This document shows positions 57,221 through 64,000 of a stretch of 64,000 bases of DNA, piece by piece; within the stretch, counting starts at the first letter, position 1, and each line of letters begins with the position of its first letter. The position numbers were made by a program, and so were the translations under genes. The notes under the pieces were generated by a model. It made no database searches. It was not told where the DNA came from and saw only the letters and a list, made by a program, of their open reading frames with translations. This DNA is from Bromus sterilis (lineage: Eukaryota > Streptophyta > Magnoliopsida > Poales > Poaceae): the NCBI GenBank assembly GCA_950022295.1, contig OX465598.1, forward strand, positions 95,022,001 through 95,086,000. The letters are read 5' to 3'.

Positions 57221-58887
57221 TGTTGGGGATCGGCGCATATTTTTTTTCCTACCTACGAGTCCCGAACCCAAGATCTATGCTATGCTGATGTATGTAACGG
57301 AAGGAATCGGTGTTCATACCTTTGAAGACCAAAAGAGGGAAACGTTCCTCGAACGTGGTTGGCGTAGACTCTGATCCTACGACCTCCCTGTCGTGTTGAA
57401 GAACCTCCGACGATGAAGTAGCACCACACGTGTAGTGCCTCGCGGGATTACACACGTACGGTGCAACCGACGTCCCTCCGGGCTCTGAACCAGAAGAGCA
57501 GCGGAAAGAAGATTGATCCGGATCCCGATTCCGGCAGCGTGACGGCGTCCGGATGATGGTGAAACCCCCAACTAGGTGCAAACTCCAAACCAGGGGAGTC
57601 CGCTCTAGGTCGGAGAAAGAGAGAGAGAGAAACTCAATGTTGTGTTGAAAAAGGCACCCCACCCCTCCTTATATAGGCCAAGGAGGGGCTCCACCCCCTC
57701 CCCTTCCCCATGTGGGACTAAACCCCCAAGGGGGGGGGGAGTGGTGCGGCTAGGAGGGGGGATGGGCCCCTCCCTTGGCGCCAAGCCCAAGGGGGGAGGC
57801 TCCCCCTTCCCCTCATGGGCCTTTTAAGGCCCAAATACCTTTTCACCTTTTTAATTAATTATTTAAATCATTTTTAATATTTAATTCTGTCAATTAAATA
57901 ATAAAACATATTTAAACATTAATATATATTATTTTGAACCTTTCAAAATATCCGGAACAGCTTCCGGCACCTCCCGGTACATTTCCGGTGTTTTCTCTCT
58001 TTTCACCGATGATCCCGAATCAATCCTTAATGCATCGATTGCCCTTAAGTGGGACACCCTACGGTCCGGGAAACAGTAGACATGATGGAGACACTATCTG
58101 ACCAATGACCATCATGTGGGATCTGATTACAATCCTTGATGTGCCCCTACGCTTCCATCGAATAAACTTCATCGCTGTTGAACCGTTAACAATATGACTT
58201 GATCCCTTTGTGCTTTGGTACTATGTTTGTCCGAGGTATGATCGTCGGTATCCAATACCTAGTTCTTCCTCGTCTCCGACATAACATGTTTACTCGTCTG
58301 TGAATATTACATCTCTTGTGACCTAGTCACTTGCTTGCAAGCTATTGATGCAACACCACCGAGTGGGCCCAGAGTACCTATCCGTCACTCGGATTGACAA
58401 ATCCCGCTCTGATCTATTTCATACTCCTCAACATATCTACTTTGGAATACCCAAGATACACCTTTTCAGTTACCATGTTTCAGTGCGACGGTTAATGTAC
58501 TCAAAGCATCCTAATAGATAGCAATTATGTATGATCATCACGGTCTAAGGATTCAGTCACTATGCTATTAAGTCATCGCAATGCTGAACTTATGTGACTT
58601 GATCACACTGCAATGCTTAAGGTGGGTGTGTGTCCATCACATCATTCTCCTAATGATATGACCTCATTGTCAATAGACTATTATGTTCTCATGATCAGGA
58701 AAACTTGATCATCAATTGCCCAATGAGCTAGTATGCCTGAGTTTAACTAGGGACCAGGTTGTTATATATCTCACGTGTATTAATGTTTCCGCTTAATACA
58801 GTTCTAGCACAATATATAACGTATTATAAACAAACAGATATGTGACAAATATCTTTATTAATTTGCCTCTAGGGCACATATCCAACA
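57221..58887 (-). repeat. LTR-C: 5' LTR of C and 3' border of E
   Basis: Full-length LTR starting TGTTGGGGATCGGCGCA and ending ATATCCAACA, with a TATA box (cctatataagg on the minus strand, plus 57667-57678). It is clearly diverged from LTR-A. The primer-binding site of C lies on one side and the polypurine tract of E on the other, so it too is shared by two internal domains. Confidence 0.92.
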
Positions 58888-58918
58888 GTCTCCCACTTGC
58901 ACTAGAGTACAAATTACA

Positions 58919-61807
58919 CTAGTTTACATCAGGTATGTATCTAACACCAATAGTCTCTTGGTGTTGTTCAAACTTGGCTTGTGGAAGAGGTTTAGTCATT
59001 GGGTCTGACGGATTCAGATCCGTATGTATTTTGCAAATCCTAGTATGACCTTCCTTGACGTAGTCCCGCGTCACATGGAAACGCTGGAGAATATGCTTGG
59101 CTATAGAGTGAGTCCTCGGCTCCCTTGCGTTAGCAATGGCACCCGTATTGTCGCAATAAATGCTAACAGCGTGAGTGCAACTAGGGAATACGCCAAGCTC
59201 GATGACGAACTTCTTCAGCCAATGCGCTTCGTTTGACGCTTCGCAAGCGGCAATATACTCCGACTCCATCGTAGATTGGGCGACGACTGACTGCTTGCCG
59301 CTCCTCCAGCTAATCGCACCACCATTCAACATAAACACGTATCCCGTCTGGGATTTTGAGTCATCGGGATCAGTACCAAGACTGGCATCGACGTAACCTG
59401 TTATGGCGAGCTCTTCTTCACATCCTCCATAGACAAGAACCAGATCCTTAGTTCTTCGTAAGTACTTAAGGACGTTCTTCACTGCAATCAAATGATCCAT
59501 TCCATGATTACTTTGGAAACGATTAGTCAGACTAACCGCCAGGGCCACATCTGGTCGAGTACACAGCATAGCATACATGATAGAACCTATGGCTGAGGCA
59601 TAGGGCTTTGAGGACATTTCCTCCCTTTCTTTTTCTGTTGCTGGGCATTGAGTCACACTCAATTTACTTCCTTTCATAACGGGAAAGAGGCCTCTCTTGG
59701 CGTTATCCATATTGAACCTCTTCAATATCTTCTCAAGGTAAGTTCTCTGACTCAGTGCTAATAGGAGTCTTGATCTATCTCTATAGATTTTAATGCCTAA
59801 TATGTATGCAGCTTCACCTAGGTCCTTCATGGAAAATTGTCCATTCAAATATTCCTTTACCCCCTCTAGAAATTTCACATCATTCCCTATCAATAATATG
59901 TCATCCACATATAGTACTAGGAATGCCACAGATCTCCCACTCGCTTTCTTATAAACACAGAATTCTTCTTCATTTTGGACAAATCCAAAAGCTTTGATCA
60001 CCTCATCAAAACGAAGATTCCAGCTCCGAGATGCTTGCTTCAACCCATAAATGGACCGTTGAAGTTTGCATACCTTACCAGCGTCCTTAGGATCAATAAA
60101 ACCTTCCGGTTGTACCATATACAACTCTTCCTCAATGTTGCCATTTAGGAACGCGTTTTTCACATCCATCTGCCATATTTCATAATCGTAATAGGCAGAA
60201 ATTGCTAGCAATATCCGCATAGACTTTAGCATCGCTACGGGAGAGAAAGTCTCTTCGTAGTCAACTCCTTGAATTTGTCGGAAACCTTTTGCGACAAGTC
60301 GAGCTTTATAGACAGATACGTTTCCGTCTGCGTCAGTCTTTTTCTTGAATATCCACTTATTCTCGACGGCCTTTCGGTCCTCGGGAATATCCACCAAAGT
60401 CCATACTTTTTTGGCATACATGGAGTCTATCTCGGATTTCATGGCTTCCAGCCATTTCTCGGACTCGGGTCCCTCCGTTGCTTCTTTGTAGTTCGCGGGT
60501 TCGTCAGGTTCATTTAACATGACTGCATTGACAAGTTGCCCATAAAACTGAGTTTTTACTCGGGTTCTTGATGACCTGCGGGTTACAATAGGATCCTCTT
60601 GATCTTGATCATGATCATCATGAATGTCACGATCGTTATGAATATCATGATGACCGTTCTCTTCAGATCCCACTACGGAAGATGGTTCCGGAACAACTTC
60701 CATTGCCATTTCTTCCACTTGGAGTGATTGGTCAATCATCTCATTGAGGTCTATTTTCCTCCCACTCAATTCTTTCGAAAGAAAATCTTTCTCAAGAAAG
60801 CATCCAGTCTTGGCGACAAACGTTTTGCCCTCAGACTGGTTGTAGAAGGTGTATCCAACGGTTTCCCTTGGATATCCCATAAAGATGCACTTATCCGCTT
60901 TTGATTCGAGTTTGTCAGGCTGAAGTTTCCTAACATAAGCCTCACAACCCCAAATCTTCAAGTGAGACAACTTTGGTTTCTTGCCATGCCATTCCTCAAA
61001 TGGTGTTGTCTTTACGGATTTGGACGGTGCCCTATTAAGAATGTAAGCGGCAATTTCTAATGCATACCCCCAGAATGACACAGGTAAGTTGGTATGAGAC
61101 ATCATCGATCGTACGCTATCCAATAGAGTTCGATTACGTCGCTCAGAAACACCGTTACGCTGAGGTGTTCCTGCCGGCGTAAGTTGTGGTATGATGCCAC
61201 AAGTCTTAAGATGATCGCCAAACTCGTGACTTAAATACTCGCCTCCTCGATCAGATCGAAGGTGCTTGATTTTCTTCCTGAGTTGATTCTCGACCTCACT
61301 CTGAAATTCCTTGAACCTTTCAAAGGTTTCAGACTTATGTTTCATTAAGTAGATATACCCATATCTGCTTAAGTCATCTGTGAAGGTCACGAAGTAACGA
61401 AGACCATTGCGTGTGGGGACGTTCATAGGTCCACATACATCTGAATGTATGATCCCTAACAAGTCTTCCGCACGCTCCATTGTTCCATTGAATGGAGTCC
61501 TTGTCATCTTTCCCATAAGGCATGGTTCACATGTGTCAAGGGATCCAAAATCCAATGACTTCAGAAGTCCATCATCATGAAGCTTCTTCATGCGCTTTTC
61601 ACCAATATGACCAAGTCGACAATGCCACATCGTCATGTGTTCTTCGCCACTAGGTTTTAATCTTTTGGCCTCTACGTTATCAATATGAAGTATATCATAA
61701 TCAAGATTAAGAATGAATAAGCCATTTTTCTCCGGTGCGTGAACATAAAACACATCATCCTTATAAATAGCACAACCAATTGTATCTGACTTAAAAGAAT
61801 AGTGGTC
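58919..61807 (-). pseudogene. Element E integrase, RT and RNase H, long open frame
   Basis: About 960 codons stay open from just after a TGA at 61808-61810 to the stop at 58919. All key sites are visible: integrase zinc site HCRLGHIG...CEPC, HSDVCGP, FTDDLSRYG and NGVSERRNRT; RT QMDVKNAFLNG and LYVDDILL; RNase H GYVDAS, TMESEY and YCDNTGAI. It is the best preserved pol in the window. It is not autonomous, because gag is truncated and the TGA (CGA in relatives) separates protease from integrase. It differs from A and C at many RT sites. Confidence 0.87.
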
Positions 61808-61810
61808 TCA

Positions 61811-62309
61811 CTTCAAGCAAGAACCACTAACGATGTTCACACTCAATGCGGGTACATAGTAGCACTTATTCAAAATCAAAACTAATCCCGAAGGGAGACT
61901 AAGATGCTTCGTGCCGACCGCCACCACTTCAATCCGGCAGCCGTTTCCCACGCGCATCGTCACTTCATCTTTCATCAAGCGTCGCCTATTCCGTAGCCCC
62001 TGAGAGAAGTTAGAAATATGAGCAACATATCCTGTATCAAATATCCAGGATTTGTTCCCAGCGCTTGTTAAGAAAAGATCAATAACGTGTATATCAAATA
62101 TACCTTTGTATCTTCTGACAATCTTGCCAGCCTTCTTATCCTCTAGGTACTTGGGGCAGTTGTGTTTCCAGTGACCATCACCCTTGCAGTAGAAGCACTC
62201 AACGCCGGGCTTGGGTCCAGGTTTGGGTGCCTTACGAGGAGTGACAACTGGCTTGTCACCCTTCTTCGGGCTTCCCTTCTTTCCCTTCTCCTTCTTGCCA
62301 GACTTCTTG
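61811..62309 (-). pseudogene. Element E gag remnant with zinc knuckle and protease
   Basis: Reading upstream of the TGA, the frame encodes the copia protease motif (DTGYVAHI) and, at about 62140-62210, the zinc knuckle region (the Arg of WKRNC is His here: tgtttcc in place of cgtttcc). It then enters the Lys/Pro-rich linker. It breaks off at 62309 within the linker. Confidence 0.78.
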
Positions 62310-62813
62310 TCCAGGTTTGTGCCCGCTCCGAATCCTTGAGCACGGCGGAAAATCCAAAAGAAATGCGAGGCAACCCCACGTGCCGTCAGTCAAGGTCCCA
62401 ATAGTAAACATTCTGAGATACCAACTACCAATGAAGGCCAAGCTCTTGTCGAAGAGGCCAACGCAAAGGATTCAAGACCGTACCACGAATGATGCCCGAG
62501 GTACCCTAGACACAGCATGGGTATCGTCAACATTCATCCTATGACAAGACGTCCCGTTATCATACAAGCCAAAAGATATGAGGATGGAAATCAGCAGGAA
62601 AGGATGTGAGGTATCAAGGAAGAAAATTCTGTCAGAGCTACAGATCGGATGAAGTAAACCCCCTCATCAGAGATATATTGGATGCTACCATGGGAACAAC
62701 ATGCGATAAAAAGGAAATCCGAGAAGTAGCAAGTTTCCGAAGGACGGTAAGTTTGCGATGGTTCCCCGAGCAACCAAATCTCGAGGACGAAATTTTTCTA
62801 AGGGGGGTAGGTT
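62310..62813 (+). mobile_element. 3' end of a gypsy element internal region, decayed
   Basis: The sequence changes abruptly at 62310. Its last part reads caaatctcgaggacgaaatt, ttctaaggggggtaggt (polypurine tract), followed by TGTGACACCC, the usual arrangement at the end of chromoviral gypsy pol and LTR start. Upstream frames are interrupted by several stops, so it is not functional. Confidence 0.65.
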
Positions 62814-63827
62814 TGTGACACCCTGGATTTTGGAACTTTCTTTTTCCAAAAACTTTTCGGATTTATTTCTGGATTTGCGATTGGATTAGATTTTTAGCAC
62901 CTCGATGGACTTGAAACTTGAGCATATTTTCTTTCCATGCTCAAGTGGCCCTTGATTTCAAGCCTTTCCCATGTCATTCCATGGACCCATCCCATCCAAG
63001 CCACCATTTTATTCAAGCCTTATATTCCTTTTTCCATTAAAAGGGATATTCCAATTATTTGAGATTTGTGAAGCAACCCCTATTTATATTGCTCCATAAA
63101 TCCCCAAATAAATCCCACATGTCGTTGATATCATATCTTGCCAAATTCTCCAAAAAAAAATCATAGCCCAAGTGGATTTTTCCTCTGGAAAAATTCATTT
63201 GTCTGTGGGGGCAGAATGGAGCTTTGTGAAGGGAGTGCCATTTATCTTGATCCATTGCTGATGAAACTTTTTGTGCAATCTCATATGATCATAGAATTTA
63301 TCTCCACCAAATTTCACCACCATTTGATTTGCCAAACTCCCACAATAAATTCCCAAAGTTTGGATGCAGCATGGGGGCATTGTGAAGCAAGTTCATGATA
63401 GGGGATCCCATTTGCCTTGAAACTTTTTGAGCATGATCCTACCACCAAATAATTCCACCAAACCAAATTGGAGCCAAATCCAATCACCCATGTGTGTGCA
63501 CCATCATGTTGAAGTTTCTGACCAGTGGACCACATTGTGAAGCAAGTGCTAGCTATGTGTGTACAATGGCTATGACATTTTATACACATGTGCACCATGC
63601 CAAATAACCCCATTACACAAATGTTCAGCCAATTCCACCAATCCTATGAGATGCTAGCCTCAACATTGCATTTCTGATCCGATTGGACATTTATAAAGGA
63701 AGTGCTATCTAACTTACTCCAAATGAGATGAAACTTGGTGTACATACTCATCCTAGGGTATGATTGAACTATGAAAAAGATCATGCCTAGGGGAGCTATG
63801 TACAAGCCATGCCACAACACAAACACC
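62718..63827 (+). repeat. 1,110-bp direct repeat, first copy
   Basis: It begins tccgagaagtagcaag and contains the gypsy pol end, polypurine tract and about 1 kb of LTR (from 62814). The same order begins again at 63828. Confidence 0.88.
62814..63827 (+). mobile_element. Gypsy LTR, apparently 3'-truncated
   Basis: Starts TGTGACACCCTGG after a polypurine tract. No CA end is evident before the repeat begins again at 63828. Small ORFs inside lack domains. Confidence 0.6.
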
Positions 63828-64000
63828 TCCGAGAAGTAGCAAGTTTCCGAAGGACGGTAAGTTTGCGATGGTTCCCCGAGCAACCAAATCTCGAGGACGA
63901 AATTTTTCTAAGGGGGGTAGGTTTGTGACACCCTGGATTTTGGAACTTTCTTTTTCCAAAAACTTTTCGGATTTATTTCTGGATTTGCGATTGGATTAGA
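63828..64000 (+). repeat. 1,110-bp direct repeat, second copy (cut by the window end)
   Basis: 173 bp match the first copy with no difference noticed, including the polypurine tract and the first 77 bases of the LTR (from 63924). Confidence 0.88.

Larger units (their letters stand above)
58888..62309 (-). mobile_element. Internal region E: truncated copia element
   Basis: It runs from the polypurine tract beside LTR-C to the Lys-rich linker of gag and then stops at 62309, where gypsy sequence begins. The first part of gag, the leader and the 5' LTR are missing. Confidence 0.88.

Noticed and set aside
58888..62309. Autonomous intact copia element
   Set aside because: The pol frame is open, but gag is truncated, a TGA at 61808-61810 breaks the polyprotein and one LTR is missing.
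1..64000. Multi-gene cluster or new defence-like system
   Set aside because: The host genes are few, spaced and functionally unrelated; the rest is transposon-derived.

Overview
The window is nuclear DNA of a grass, most probably a wheat, barley or rye relative (Triticeae). The reasons are nested Ty1-copia and gypsy LTR retrotransposons, Stowaway and Tourist MITEs, Au-type SINEs, and a few intron-containing plant genes lying between them. No bacterial, viral or organellar gene was recognised. Strands and splice sites were read by eye.

Layout. 1-10.4 kb is gene-poor. It holds a Cassandra-type solo LTR with an embedded 5S rRNA-like segment, a nonsense-riddled pseudogene, a cluster of nested MITEs, two tRNA-derived SINEs (one with a duplicated Pol III promoter head) and about 2 kb of degenerate TTGCCATG-phased repeat. 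10.6-14.0 kb carries a broken minus-strand PWWP-domain (HUA2-like) gene whose 3' end is duplicated in tandem. 14.1-16.5 kb is repetitive. 17.07-20.37 kb is an intact five-exon gene for a plastid-type phosphohexomutase (PGM/PMM family, 624 codons). 21.4-23.2 kb holds a 0.33 kb tandem duplication running into a 26-bp minisatellite of about 42 units. 24.5-28.0 kb is a three-exon gene for a 589-residue nuclear protein with one SANT/Myb domain. 28.2-31.1 kb is decayed repeat sequence.

31.06-62.31 kb is one large retrotransposon complex with copia coding on the minus strand. In window order it reads: truncated LTR, LTR-A, internal A, LTR-A', internal C, LTR-C, internal E (truncated). Internal C is split by a 4.25 kb solo LTR (perfect 5-bp target duplication GACTG) and by a complete 8.3 kb non-autonomous copia element, here called B, that has only a gag ORF. 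Internal C is a mosaic: its RT/RNase H half and 3' LTR are A-type, its gag/integrase half and 5' LTR are E-type, with a switch near 45.51-45.52 kb. 62.31-64 kb is the 3' end of a plus-strand gypsy element, with a 1,110-bp direct repeat running off the window.

The two intact host genes (the mutase and the SANT protein) are both on the minus strand. There is no sign that they work together. No new defence or metabolic system was found. The most notable items are the mosaic retroelement, the gag-only element with a fossil RT, the frame-independent minisatellite, the duplicated-head SINE and the PWWP gene whose frameshift sits at a consensus splice donor.
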